Assembly (NCBI RefSeq): GCF_021234875.1
Contig: NZ_JAJQVM010000002.1
Span: 1-64,000, forward strand
Length of the DNA stretch: 64,000 nt
Reading direction: 5' to 3'
Source: Marinibactrum halimedae
Lineage (GTDB): Bacteria; Pseudomonadota; Gammaproteobacteria; Pseudomonadales; Cellvibrionaceae
In this document: one piece after another, positions 1 to 8,381 of the stretch
Position numbering within the stretch: the first letter of the stretch is position 1
Layout of the letters: the number at the start of each line of letters is the position of its first letter
Made by a program: the position numbers and the translations under genes
The notes under the pieces: model-generated
The model's database searches: none
The model's input: only the letters and a program-made list of their open reading frames with translations
What the model was told of the DNA's origin: nothing

Positions 1-458
1 AAAGAAAATCAAAGAAGAGCCACCGGATCAGCGCCACGCCCTTCGACAAAAGGAAGCCAAGCCGATTGTGGCCAAATTAAAAGAGTGGCTGGATAAAAGC
101 CTGCAAACCGTGGCGCCGAAAACCAAGTTGGGTGTAGCACTGGTGTACCTAAATAACCAGTGGGATCGATTAATCGGCTATCTGGAGGATGGGCGCTACC
201 CGATCGATAATAATGCAGCAGAGCGCGCAATCCGTCCATTCACGATTGGGCGTAAGAATTGGATGTTCAGCAAAAGTCAGGCGGGAGCGAAAGCCAGTGC
301 CAATTTGTACAGTTTAATCGAAACAGCCAAGGCCAATGGGCTCAACCCTTACGAATATTTGCAGAACATTTTTAAAGAACTGCCCAATGTCAATGATGTT
401 GAACAGGTGGAGGCTTTGTTGCCTTGGAATATCAAGGTGTAATTGGTTTGGCGTTTAC
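1..458 (+). mobile_element. Right end of an IS66-family insertion sequence
   Basis: The window opens inside an IS66-type element whose left part lies outside. The transposase ends at 442. The next bases end in GTTTAC at about 458, which fits the usual IS66 terminus (GTAA at one tip, TTAC at the other). The minus-strand protease gene at 432-1007 reads into this tip, so its last eight or so codons come from the element. Neither the target duplication nor the other terminus can be checked here, so the boundary is good to a few bases only. Confidence 0.7.
2..442 (+). CDS. tnpC: IS66 family transposase, C-terminal part (partial)
   Basis: This is the C-terminal end of an IS66 DDE transposase, which cuts and joins the element's ends; the start is outside the window. 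The frame is open from base 2. The stretch YPIDNNAAERAIRPFTIGRKNW, followed by SLIETAKANGLNPYEYL, is the hallmark of the IS66 C-terminal domain, and the E in NNAAERAIRP is taken as the last acidic residue of the catalytic triad. The protein ends at the usual place for the family, with WNIKV before the stop. Nothing visible suggests decay in this part. Whether the whole element is intact cannot be told. Confidence 0.93.
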   Translation, partial: KKIKEEPPDQRHALRQKEAKPIVAKLKEWLDKSLQTVAPKTKLGVALVYLNNQWDRLIGYLEDGRYPIDNNAAERAIRPFTIGRKNWMFSKSQAGAKASANLYSLIETAKANGLNPYEYLQNIFKELPNVNDVEQVEALLPWNIKV

Positions 459-1007
459 AACTGTCCCACCAAAAGTAATATAAGCATAACGATCACCTGC
501 ACCGTCACCTTGATTTTTTATTTTCCTTAAGGCTGCGACTATTGGAGGAATACGAGGAGACTGTTCTTCCTGTACAGGCCCAGGAGCTACGACATCACCT
601 GGAGACCCAATGTCATCAAGATTTATGATATTAGTTCCAGCAGATAAACCACTTTCTTCTACCACACCTCCTAATCTAAGCCAATTCAAACATGGGTTTC
701 CTTTCCCATTTTTTTTCTTATTCCCCTCATCAATTTCTTTAGACCATGTACTCTGATCTTGTGCTATTAACTTCAGCGCAGCAGTCATCAGCCTGGAATG
801 ACCCTCTTCGTGCCCTCTTCTTCGGCGCCCAATAACATTCCACAATTCTCTGTTACTTGCTTTATAGTGAATCCAATGTCCCGACAAAGCCATACAAATG
901 CCAAACTTACTCCACCAACAATAATTTTTCCAAACATACAGACTACCCTGCGAAAAATACCATTTAACTTGACCATTATGTTTCTCTGCAATTCTTGAAA
1001 CCTTCAT
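432..1007 (-). pseudogene. YopT/C58-like cysteine protease, truncated by IS66
   Basis: The ATG at 1007 is chosen over the upstream GTG because GGAG lies seven bases before it. The product (about 191 residues) carries the papain-like cysteine motif GICMALSGHW (Cys near residue 38) and a preceding YFSQGS, both shared with the intact paralogue at 53847-54566. Its C-terminal part aligns with the paralogues up to YAYITFGG, the strand just before their catalytic GHEVA. There the frame enters the IS66 tip and stops. The His and Asp of the expected Cys-His-Asp triad are therefore missing and the gene is very likely dead. It lies downstream of hcp copy 1 on the same strand, so it was probably that hcp's cargo or effector. 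The family call rests on motif resemblance only. Confidence 0.65.
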
Positions 1008-1213
1008 TTTCACACTCCATGCATAATAAAAAATTCATTATTCAAAAAAATCCAAAAACTCCAAAAGCATTCCCATAGATAATTACGTGTTGATATCGAG
1101 CATACTCACCTTTACACCCCTACCAAGCACCTAATTTCATTCACGCTGCTTCACATTTAAAAAATTTGGTAGAAAATTTTCTCTCAGTTGAACATAGTAC
1201 AGCAGACACAACT

Positions 1214-1917
1214 ATTTACATTGGACGCCCAACAAACTGAGCATCCAATACTATGACAACTACTACAATGCCGTTCCTTTTTCCAAACAGAACCCGACCT
1301 TCACATTCTTAGTATTTTTATTGGTTTTATCTGCGTGTGTAAGATCCGCTTCAACTTTAGCAAAGCTCAACGATATGCTTTCTGATGGAGCGCTACCATT
1401 GGCCGCGTCAATGGACCATGATGAAATCATACAACTATCTAACTTAAACTCTGCGTATTTTTCTACACCTTTTGCACCCGTTTGAACAATATGAATTTCT
1501 ACAGGCACACCTACATCTCCCCCCAATGAATCTTTATAAAGCCCAGCCGACGCTGCGTCTATTCTCTTTGAGATCGACATTTCACTTAACATAGGGAGAG
1601 AGGCTTCACGGTTTGCCATTGCGCCTACATCCATCGATACAGCACGCCCATGTCCTTTGCTCATTCCATCCAGCTCAATCCAATTTTCATAACCCTTTGC
1701 GGTCACACTACCTTTCACTGCCAACTTGTTGTAGTTCATGTAAATAGCCATATTCGTTATTCCTTGTGCAAAATATAATTAATTGTCAATTTCTAGATTT
1801 CAGCCATTCTTAGTCTCGCTGGCCAATTTGAAATGCTCATCAAGCGTCTCTGTTTAAGTTATACTGACTACACAAACGAAAGGTTGCACTTTTTTACAAA
1901 TTTTTCAAAAAATATTA
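1214..1917. repeat. 0.7-kb direct repeat, copy 1 (contains hcp)
   Basis: About 704 bases here recur nearly unchanged at 3217-3923, about 2003 bases to the right in the same orientation. The repeat starts at ATTTACATTGGACGCCC, 49 bases past the hcp stop, spans the whole hcp gene and runs about 165 bases upstream of its start. Similarity fades in an A/T-rich stretch. Only scattered single-base differences are seen, so the duplication is recent or is kept uniform by gene conversion. Confidence 0.95.
1263..1751 (-). CDS. hcp: Type VI secretion tube protein Hcp, copy 1
   Basis: Hcp forms the hexameric rings of the type VI secretion tube and can carry effectors in its lumen. The 162-residue product has the usual family length and features: a beta start MAIYMNYNKL, the loop IELDGMSKGHGRAVSMDVG, then HIVQTGAKGVEKYAEFKLDSCMIS and a final SISLSFAKVE strand pair. 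AAGGA stands nine bases before the ATG. It differs from copy 2 (3266-3754) by one residue, Arg63 against Lys63. No sheath, baseplate, VgrG or ATPase gene lies in the window, so this is an orphan hcp island served by a type VI apparatus encoded elsewhere. The gene downstream on the same strand is the broken C58-like protease. Confidence 0.93.
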   Translation of the reverse strand: MAIYMNYNKLAVKGSVTAKGYENWIELDGMSKGHGRAVSMDVGAMANREASLPMLSEMSISKRIDAASAGLYKDSLGGDVGVPVEIHIVQTGAKGVEKYAEFKLDSCMISSWSIDAANGSAPSESISLSFAKVEADLTHADKTNKNTKNVKVGFCLEKGTAL

Positions 1918-2277
1918 AAAAATCTTTGATTAACCGGACAAAAATATGACAATGTCATCACGCCGATAAAGTTGGGGATGGTTATGAAAAAACAAATCCA
2001 AAAATCGTGCATATATTTGGAGGGATAAAGTATCAGTTTGGTTACCGAAAAATAAAGCACAAAGATTTAGCTAAAAATACAGAGGCGATATTTACAAAAT
2101 ATGCCTTAGTTAGTTTAGTAGTGGCTAAACGTAATTTAATTGCAGGATTTGTCCGAAATGACAAACCGCCATTAATATAGTAGTGGCAAAAAACTCAATT
2201 TTTTGGATATTTTATATTCAATAATTTTTAGAATATTGTTAAATATAATCGTAGGTTTATCAGAGCTTCTCAAAGAC
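1918..2277. other. AT-rich spacer between the two hcp-protease cassettes
   Basis: There is no supported gene in this stretch. It lies beyond the 0.7-kb repeat and before the intact protease gene's stop. It contains a small hairpin near 2147-2165 (TTTGTC, six-base loop, GACAAA) flanked by two copies of TAGTAGTGGC. It may hold the end of the protease transcript and upstream control DNA for hcp copy 1. Confidence 0.4.
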
Positions 2278-2982
2278 CTACGCTTTCCTTTTCTTAAAGA
2301 AAACAAGATCCAAACTTTTGACAGCGTCATTTAGAACTCCATCACCCGCATTAAACTTAAAAATTTCTCTCATAAACCCTTTAAGATTATCGAATGAGGT
2401 AAATTTAAACTCTCCATAATTCGGATCAAAAAACAGCCAATCATTAGTTAAGTGGTTGAAACAAAAAGCAACCTCATGCCCATTTCTTATATAATTATAC
2501 CCAAGCATAATATAACCAACTTCTTGATGAACTTGATCCAAAATCTCAATTACTTTATCCACAGAAGGATTATTTTTTGTATCTGTATCGACTTTAAATT
2601 GAGAAAAATTATCATCTTTTATTAGCTTTCCTTGACTTTCCATCCATTTAATCATTCTGTTATCTTGATCTTCAAACCAGTTATTAAATTTTTGGCGCAC
2701 TGCACGCAAATACCAATAATTTGAAAATATTTTTCTACCACCTTCCAAATCTTTTCCTTCAGTCCATCCCCCCAAAAGCTTTTTCGACAAATGAGATCCG
2801 CAACTCAACTCATGGATATACATCGCTGACAAGGCCATACATAATCCTTTTTTAGCCATAAAATGTGTCATACCTAATTGCTGACTGAATCCCCACCTAT
2901 AACAACAGCCCCCATAATTCGACGCTTTTGTCTTAATACAATCTCTTATTAACTTTATACTTACCTTTCCAAAACTGCTCAC
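2278..2982 (-). CDS. Putative YopT/C58-like cysteine protease, T6SS cargo candidate
   Basis: The product is 234 residues from a GTG start preceded by GGGGG. It has the ordered set expected of a papain-fold C58 (YopT-type) peptidase: Cys48 in GLCMALSAMYIH, His169 in NGHEVAF and Asp186 in FFDPNYGEF. YopT-type enzymes use Cys-His-Asp to cleave host proteins; here the substrate is unknown. There is no signal peptide, which fits injection through Hcp or VgrG rather than Sec export. It lies 283 bases downstream of hcp copy 2 on the same strand. No obvious immunity gene sits next to it, so the target may be eukaryotic or the immunity gene may lie elsewhere. The catalytic pattern is seen directly; the family name and secretion route are inferred. 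Confidence 0.65.
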   Translation of the reverse strand: MSSFGKVSIKLIRDCIKTKASNYGGCCYRWGFSQQLGMTHFMAKKGLCMALSAMYIHELSCGSHLSKKLLGGWTEGKDLEGGRKIFSNYWYLRAVRQKFNNWFEDQDNRMIKWMESQGKLIKDDNFSQFKVDTDTKNNPSVDKVIEILDQVHQEVGYIMLGYNYIRNGHEVAFCFNHLTNDWLFFDPNYGEFKFTSFDNLKGFMREIFKFNAGDGVLNDAVKSLDLVFFKKRKA

Positions 2983-3216
2983 ATTACCCCCAGAAACTTA
3001 TCAACTCAAAGAACTATTTAAATAAATTTAAACAACTTTCATACTCCCCATGACCCAATTCAAATATTCTGTATACTCCAGCTCTTTCTCCATTAACATC
3101 CAATGCAATAGCATTTGCCACACCTCCAATTCCATATTCAGCAAAAGCAATTCACATCTGAAATTATAAAAAGAATGAAAATTTCTTTTAGTTAAACGCC
3201 ATGCAATAGGACAATC

Positions 3217-3923
3217 ATTTACATTGGACGCCCAACAAACTGAGCATCCAATACTATGACAACTACTACAATGCCGTTCCTTTTTCTAAACAGAACCCGA
3301 CCTTCACATTCTTAGTATTTTTATTGGTTTTATCTGCGTGTGTAAGATCCGCTTCAACTTTAGCAAAGCTCAACGATATACTTTCTGATGGAGCGCTACC
3401 ATTGGCCGCGTCAATGGACCATGATGAAATCATACAACTATCTAACTTAAACTCTGCGTATTTTTCTACACCTTTTGCACCCGTTTGAACAATATGAATT
3501 TCTACAGGCACACCTACATCTCCCCCCAATGAATCTTTATAAAGCCCAGCCGACGCTGCGTCTATTTTCTTTGAGATCGACATTTCACTTAACATAGGCA
3601 GAGAGGCTTCACGGTTTGCCATTGCGCCTACATCCATTGATACAGCACGCCCATGCCCTTTGCTCATTCCATCCAGCTCAATCCAATTCTCATAACCCTT
3701 TGCGGTCACACTACCTTTCACTGCTAATTTGTTGTAGTTCATGTAAATAGCCATATTCGTTATTCCTTGTGCAAAATATAATTAATTGTCAATTTCTAGA
3801 TTTCAGCCATTCTTAGTCTCGCTGGCCAATTTGAAATGCTCATCAAGCGTTTCTGTCTAAGTTATACTGATTACACAAACGAAAGGTTGCACTTTTTTTT
3901 ACAAATCTTTCAAAAAATCTTAA
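3217..3923. repeat. 0.7-kb direct repeat, copy 2 (contains hcp)
   Basis: This is the partner of 1214-1917, in the same orientation and offset by 2003 bases. It covers hcp copy 2, its 3' flank from ATTTACATTGG and about 165 bases of upstream DNA. The copies differ by scattered substitutions and small changes in the T-tract near 3893-3900. Recombination between the copies would remove the intact protease gene lying between them. Confidence 0.95.
3266..3754 (-). CDS. hcp: Type VI secretion tube protein Hcp, copy 2
   Basis: This 162-residue Hcp is identical to copy 1 except at residue 63 (Lys here, Arg there). The ribosome-binding site (AAGGA nine bases before ATG) and the upstream 165 bases are also the same, so both copies should have the same expression signals. 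It is followed on the same strand by the intact C58-like protease gene at 2278-2982. This hcp-then-protease order, seen twice, is the main evidence that the protease travels with or inside Hcp. No other type VI structural gene is in the window. Confidence 0.93.
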   Translation of the reverse strand: MAIYMNYNKLAVKGSVTAKGYENWIELDGMSKGHGRAVSMDVGAMANREASLPMLSEMSISKKIDAASAGLYKDSLGGDVGVPVEIHIVQTGAKGVEKYAEFKLDSCMISSWSIDAANGSAPSESISLSFAKVEADLTHADKTNKNTKNVKVGFCLEKGTAL

Positions 3924-4172
3924 ATCAAAAAAACATCCTACTTTTATTAAAAAAGTGGAATTATTTTTTGAAGTTCTCAGTATATATTCTTAGCTTCTCT
4001 CCATGTCGGCTAATAAATACCCATACAACAAGAATCGCACGGTGAGACGCTTTGAGAAAACTGGGCGTCTGTAGTTCATGCACACATTACGCACTCTCGT
4101 AGACATATTTTACTGAACGCCATAGATGTACCTGTGAAACACCGGAATTTTTACTACCTAAAGGACACTTAA

Positions 4173-6866
4173 ATGAACAGTCAAAACAATCGTGGTAGAA
4201 CCTCATGGGTGATGCCGTCTGGCTTTGCAAAAAATTTAGGCCTTCTCGCCCTCAGCTCAGCAATACTAATTGGCTGCGGTGGTGGTGGCGGAGGAGGAGG
4301 TGGCAATAACGATGCACCACCACCCCCGCCACCCGCCGCGCCAGACCCAGAACCACCCGTGGTAACACAAGAATTACCCAGCCGCTCCAGCACCATTGCA
4401 ATCACCTCGGATGACCAACGCTTAGTGGTTGTGAACCGCGAAAAAAACAGCGTGACGTTAATTCAAGTCAAAGATGAAAACGGGGAAGACACCGCATTAA
4501 CGCTCGGTGAAGTCGCCGTTGGGCAAGACCCGCGCTTTGTCACCATCAGCCCAGATAATTCCACTGCTTTTGTGACCAATGCGGTTGATGGCACTGTGTC
4601 AATCATTGACATTAGTGGCGCAGTACCCCGTGTTTCGGGTGATCCAATTGCCGTCGGTACTGAGCCTCGTGGAATTGCTGTCACGCCTAATGGACGATAT
4701 GTACTGGTCGCGAATCACACTGCCGGTACGGTTTCGATGATTTCCGTAGCGAGTTCGGAAGTGGTCAATACTATTACCGTGGGCGGAAACCCGATGGCTT
4801 TAGCCATTTCTAACGATGGCGACGAAGACGATCGTGATGAAAGTGTTTTTGTTACGCGCTTTTTCTCGGAGGTTATCGACCCTGAAAATCGTCCTGATGG
4901 TTTTAATGATGCCAAACAAGGGGTAGTGCCTTTCTTTACTGTAGAAAGTGGCTTATCCGATTCACCCGTAGTCAACCAACATACATTAGCACCACTCGAT
5001 AACGCCGGTTTTGCCGCCGACCGTCGTCATTTTTGTCAAGAAACTCGAAATGCGTTACAAGACAATGGCACCGTTTTTTTTAACAGTGGTATCGATGGCG
5101 CTGGTGATGGTGCCGCGTTACTAAAAAGCGATGTTTTTTGCCCGGACAATACCAGCAGTGACATCAGTGATGATGGGCCTATTGCCAAAACACCTCAAGG
5201 TGCCTACACCAATAATTTATTTGCCGCGATGATTCGTGATAATACCTTGTATATCCCGAATGTCGGCGCCTCCCCTGAGCCCCCTGTTAAATTTAATGTT
5301 AACGTTCAAGCCCTGGTGAGTTCAGTAGATTTAACCACCGGTGAAGATTCCACTCTTAATTTAAACGACCAAATTAAAGCAGAAACGCAACCTGAAGAAG
5401 AAACAGCTTCTTTAGATCGTGTTTTTGGTAATGATGTCGTCGCGATTGATGCGAATTCTGCAGGTGATCAATTTTTAATTGTGAGCCGTGGTGGTAATTA
5501 TGTGATGCGTGCCGGGCTAGACGAAAACGGTAACCTTGATATTAATGCCGACAGCGGTGTAATCCGTTTTAAAACCGGTAATATTCCAAGCGGTGTTGTC
5601 ATGAGTAGTGATGGAACTCGCGCCTACACCAATAATGAAGTGGGTTTGTCCGTTACCGCAATCGACCTAGAAAATAACCAGGTTTTAGTAGAAGACATGC
5701 CCGCCAGTGCCCTGCCTGCAGAGGGTTCACAAGCGCACCGTAATTTATTGGGTAAACTTGTGTTTTATACCGCACTGGGTACACCCGATACCTTCGATAC
5801 CACAGGTGATAACGCGTTTGACCTTAACATTCGTGACATCGACCCATTAGAATTCCGCAATAAGGCGTCTGATAATGGCTGGAGTAGTTGTGCTTCCTGC
5901 CACGAGGACGGCCACAGTGATAACGTTACCTGGATTTTCCCAACCGGGCCACGCCAAACGCTGCCACTGGAAGGAACTTTTGCGAAAAGTAACTCGGAAG
6001 ACCAGCGTATTCTAAACTGGAACGGCGTACGCGGTAGCGTAACGGACTTTAATAACAACTCCAGAAATGTACAGGGCGGTACAGGTTTTGCCGGTGAAGT
6101 GAATGGCGAAAATAAAACTGCGCAAGTGTTTAACCATGGCCCTACCGAAGGTATTAGTGACGCATTAGATGCGATGACCGAATGGGTTGCTAATTCTGTA
6201 CGTGCGCCAATTATGCCAGACATTGAAGACGCAGCCGTGCTTGCCCAAGGCCGTGAAACCTTTGAGAGCCATTGCGCCAGTTGTCATGGTGGCGAGAAGT
6301 GGACAAAAAGTACGGTAACCGCTTACCAAAACAACCCGACCTTCAACGGCAACCCATTGACTGCCAACTTTTTTGCCGCAGGCAGAGAACCAGCGCTTGA
6401 CCCGAACCTCACCGTCGCGGGGCCACAAATTCGCTCTGTTAACATCGACAATGTGGTAACCAACTTCTTGGATGTTGTCGGCACTCGCGATAATGACAAC
6501 GTCTTAGAAATTCGTGGCGCAGGCGGGCTAGGTGGTGGATTTATCACTATCAAAGGTGATCCGAATGAAGGCATCGAAGTGGCCAGACAATCGACTCAAG
6601 GCTTTAACTCATTGGGTGGTATTGGCTTCAACACGCCCTCACTGCTTGGGGCGGGCTTGAACTCTCCTTACCTGCATGATGGTAGTGCCGTAACCCTCGC
6701 GGATGTCTTTGCCGTGCACACGCTACCTGCACAAGAAGGCGCCACTATTGAAACCGCATTGAATGATGCAGAAATGCTCAATAACTTGGCTGAGTTTGTC
6801 TTCTCGATTGATGAACAGACACCGGTTATCGACATTCCGGCAAGCACTCAAAGCGTACCAAACTAA
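4173..6866 (+). CDS. Lipoprotein: YVTN beta-propeller joined to di-haem peroxidase-like cytochrome c
   Basis: The 897-residue product starts after AAAGGAC. Its signal peptide ends in the lipobox LIGC with Cys35 as acylation site, followed by ten glycines and a Pro-rich linker. Residues about 70-260 show YVTN-type propeller blades (PRFVTISPDNSTAFVTN, PRGIAVTPNGRYVLVAN). The C-terminal half has two haem c sites, CASCH at 573-577 and CASCHGG at 701-705, plus a late NTPSLLGAGLNSPYLHDGSA segment typical of MauG/cytochrome c peroxidase proteins. It should sit on the periplasmic or outer face and handle electrons or oxidise a substrate that is not evident here. It is monocistronic, with a terminator at 7047. 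Propeller-peroxidase fusions are known, but the reaction cannot be deduced. Confidence 0.85.
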   Translation: MNSQNNRGRTSWVMPSGFAKNLGLLALSSAILIGCGGGGGGGGGNNDAPPPPPPAAPDPEPPVVTQELPSRSSTIAITSDDQRLVVVNREKNSVTLIQVKDENGEDTALTLGEVAVGQDPRFVTISPDNSTAFVTNAVDGTVSIIDISGAVPRVSGDPIAVGTEPRGIAVTPNGRYVLVANHTAGTVSMISVASSEVVNTITVGGNPMALAISNDGDEDDRDESVFVTRFFSEVIDPENRPDGFNDAKQGVVPFFTVESGLSDSPVVNQHTLAPLDNAGFAADRRHFCQETRNALQDNGTVFFNSGIDGAGDGAALLKSDVFCPDNTSSDISDDGPIAKTPQGAYTNNLFAAMIRDNTLYIPNVGASPEPPVKFNVNVQALVSSVDLTTGEDSTLNLNDQIKAETQPEEETASLDRVFGNDVVAIDANSAGDQFLIVSRGGNYVMRAGLDENGNLDINADSGVIRFKTGNIPSGVVMSSDGTRAYTNNEVGLSVTAIDLENNQVLVEDMPASALPAEGSQAHRNLLGKLVFYTALGTPDTFDTTGDNAFDLNIRDIDPLEFRNKASDNGWSSCASCHEDGHSDNVTWIFPTGPRQTLPLEGTFAKSNSEDQRILNWNGVRGSVTDFNNNSRNVQGGTGFAGEVNGENKTAQVFNHGPTEGISDALDAMTEWVANSVRAPIMPDIEDAAVLAQGRETFESHCASCHGGEKWTKSTVTAYQNNPTFNGNPLTANFFAAGREPALDPNLTVAGPQIRSVNIDNVVTNFLDVVGTRDNDNVLEIRGAGGLGGGFITIKGDPNEGIEVARQSTQGFNSLGGIGFNTPSLLGAGLNSPYLHDGSAVTLADVFAVHTLPAQEGATIETALNDAEMLNNLAEFVFSIDEQTPVIDIPASTQSVPN

Positions 6867-7046
6867 TAAGACGGGAAACTCGTTAAAACAGCGCTCTAAC
6901 AATGTGAAAATTTAAATGAACATTTTTTGGCGCTCTTTCAGTATTCAATATTACAGCGATGCAAATTTGTCAGCCCTAATTTGCCTTGCTGTATGGTAAG
7001 TACTGTTAGGTACCTGAACTCCAGGAGAGGTACCATTCCCTTTTGA

Positions 7047-7068
7047 GGGCGCTTATGCGCCCTTTTTT
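7047..7068 (+). terminator. Rho-independent terminator
   Basis: GGGCGC, loop TTAT, GCGCCC, then six T. It follows the cytochrome lipoprotein gene by 180 bases and lies before the stop of the convergent flavoprotein gene. Confidence 0.9.
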
Positions 7069-7127
7069 ATTGCTAAATGTATCTCAACTTGAAACACATC
7101 CATTCTAAAAACACAGTCTAAACGAAC

Positions 7128-8381
7128 TTATCCTACAGCCATTTCTTCAGAGTGATGCTGACGACGCGACCAAAAAGCATACTCTTGGAAACGTCGCTCT
7201 TCCGAATACAAACGCTCACGCATCACCAAATAGTCATGCCAAGTTTTTTCACACGCTGTGGCATATTGACGAATCGTTTCACTGTCTTCTTGATGAGAAG
7301 CAGAATGCACAGCCACCGTCGCGGCGAGCGGTGCTAAAGACAACGGCGCAACAATGCCTTGGGAAAGAAGCGGGTCATAACACCCAGCTGAATCACCCAC
7401 CGCCAACCAACCACTGCCCACCACCTGACTTAAATATTGGCTTTGTGCGCACACTTTGCGTAAACGCATCTTTTCGTCTTCAGTATTGACCATCGCACCG
7501 TCCAGCCAATGAATATCTCCGAGTCTCGAACAGGTATGCGTCATGGTTCGAAGTGATTTCTTCCAAGCATCTGGGTCAGACAATAACAATTCTTTTGCGA
7601 TATCAGCATCTGTCATGGCCGCCACCATATAGCCACCATTCATTAATGGTACACTGTACCACCACCCATAATGAGTCGCTTCAAACAAAGCGCTGAGCGA
7701 AGAGAGTGCTCCAGAGCAACCCGATGCATTGAGCCCATGGTTTACCATACTTTGGCGATCTTGCTCCACGAAGCCGTAAACCGACACCAAGTTATCCACA
7801 GAAGTGCGTGCAATACCTAATTGCGAAGTTACCACAGAGCGACGGCCAGAAGCGTCCACCAAAAACGCCGCTTGCCAATGGTAGCGGGATTCAGACAGCG
7901 GCGTGCTCACCTCGATTCGCCATTGACCGGAGTGCCTCTCAACACAATTTACAGAGGCCGGTTGAACGATCTCTATACCTCTATTTTCTACCTCTTGTTT
8001 GAGCCACATCGCAAATTGCTGGCGACTGATGTTCCACCCCTGATTGAATGGAGAAAGGCTGAAATCATAGTGATCTAATGCCTCTTTTCCCCACGACGCT
8101 GCCGTACCACAATTGGGCAAAAATTCGTTGTGGCGAAAACTATCCCATAAGCCCAACGCTTTTAAAGGCTCAACCACCTGCGGCGAGAGATTTTCACCAA
8201 TAGAAGCAGGGGTTTGATCGTCTGATTTTTCAATCACCACCACACGCAGCGTTGGTGCCTGTTGGTTGATGGCAATGGCCGTTGCGCACCCAGCAACCCC
8301 TCCGCCAACAATCAGAACATCACATTCTTGATGGGCCGAGACGGATGACAAAGAAGACTGAGATGAATTCACACTGCTCAT
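7128..8381 (-). CDS. FAD-dependent oxidoreductase, tryptophan-halogenase/LodB-like
   Basis: The 417-residue protein has an N-terminal Rossmann FAD motif, VLIVGGGVAGCATA (Gly-rich loop near 26-31), then EKSDD for the ribose contact. A second FAD motif, WLAVGDSAGCYDPLLSQGI, lies near residue 330. This layout is that of class A flavin monooxygenases and the halogenase/geranylgeranyl-reductase branch. A segment THYGWWYSVPL sits where flavin halogenases carry WxWxIP, but the match is partial and the chlorination lysine cannot be placed. LodB-type flavoproteins that modify partner oxidases share this look, yet no lodA-like partner is adjacent. The gene stands alone with a long upstream region holding a LacI-type operator-like palindrome. 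I infer a flavin hydroxylase or related enzyme; the substrate is unknown. Confidence 0.75.
   Translation of the reverse strand: MSSVNSSQSSLSSVSAHQECDVLIVGGGVAGCATAIAINQQAPTLRVVVIEKSDDQTPASIGENLSPQVVEPLKALGLWDSFRHNEFLPNCGTAASWGKEALDHYDFSLSPFNQGWNISRQQFAMWLKQEVENRGIEIVQPASVNCVERHSGQWRIEVSTPLSESRYHWQAAFLVDASGRRSVVTSQLGIARTSVDNLVSVYGFVEQDRQSMVNHGLNASGCSGALSSLSALFEATHYGWWYSVPLMNGGYMVAAMTDADIAKELLLSDPDAWKKSLRTMTHTCSRLGDIHWLDGAMVNTEDEKMRLRKVCAQSQYLSQVVGSGWLAVGDSAGCYDPLLSQGIVAPLSLAPLAATVAVHSASHQEDSETIRQYATACEKTWHDYLVMRERLYSEERRFQEYAFWSRRQHHSEEMAVG

Noticed and set aside
1-4100. A complete type VI secretion cluster
   Set aside because: Only hcp was found; no sheath, baseplate, VgrG, PAAR or ClpV gene lies in the window.
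4181-6574. Minus-strand frames opposite the cytochrome lipoprotein
   Set aside because: They mirror the real gene, including the poly-Gly codons read as poly-Pro, and show no motifs.
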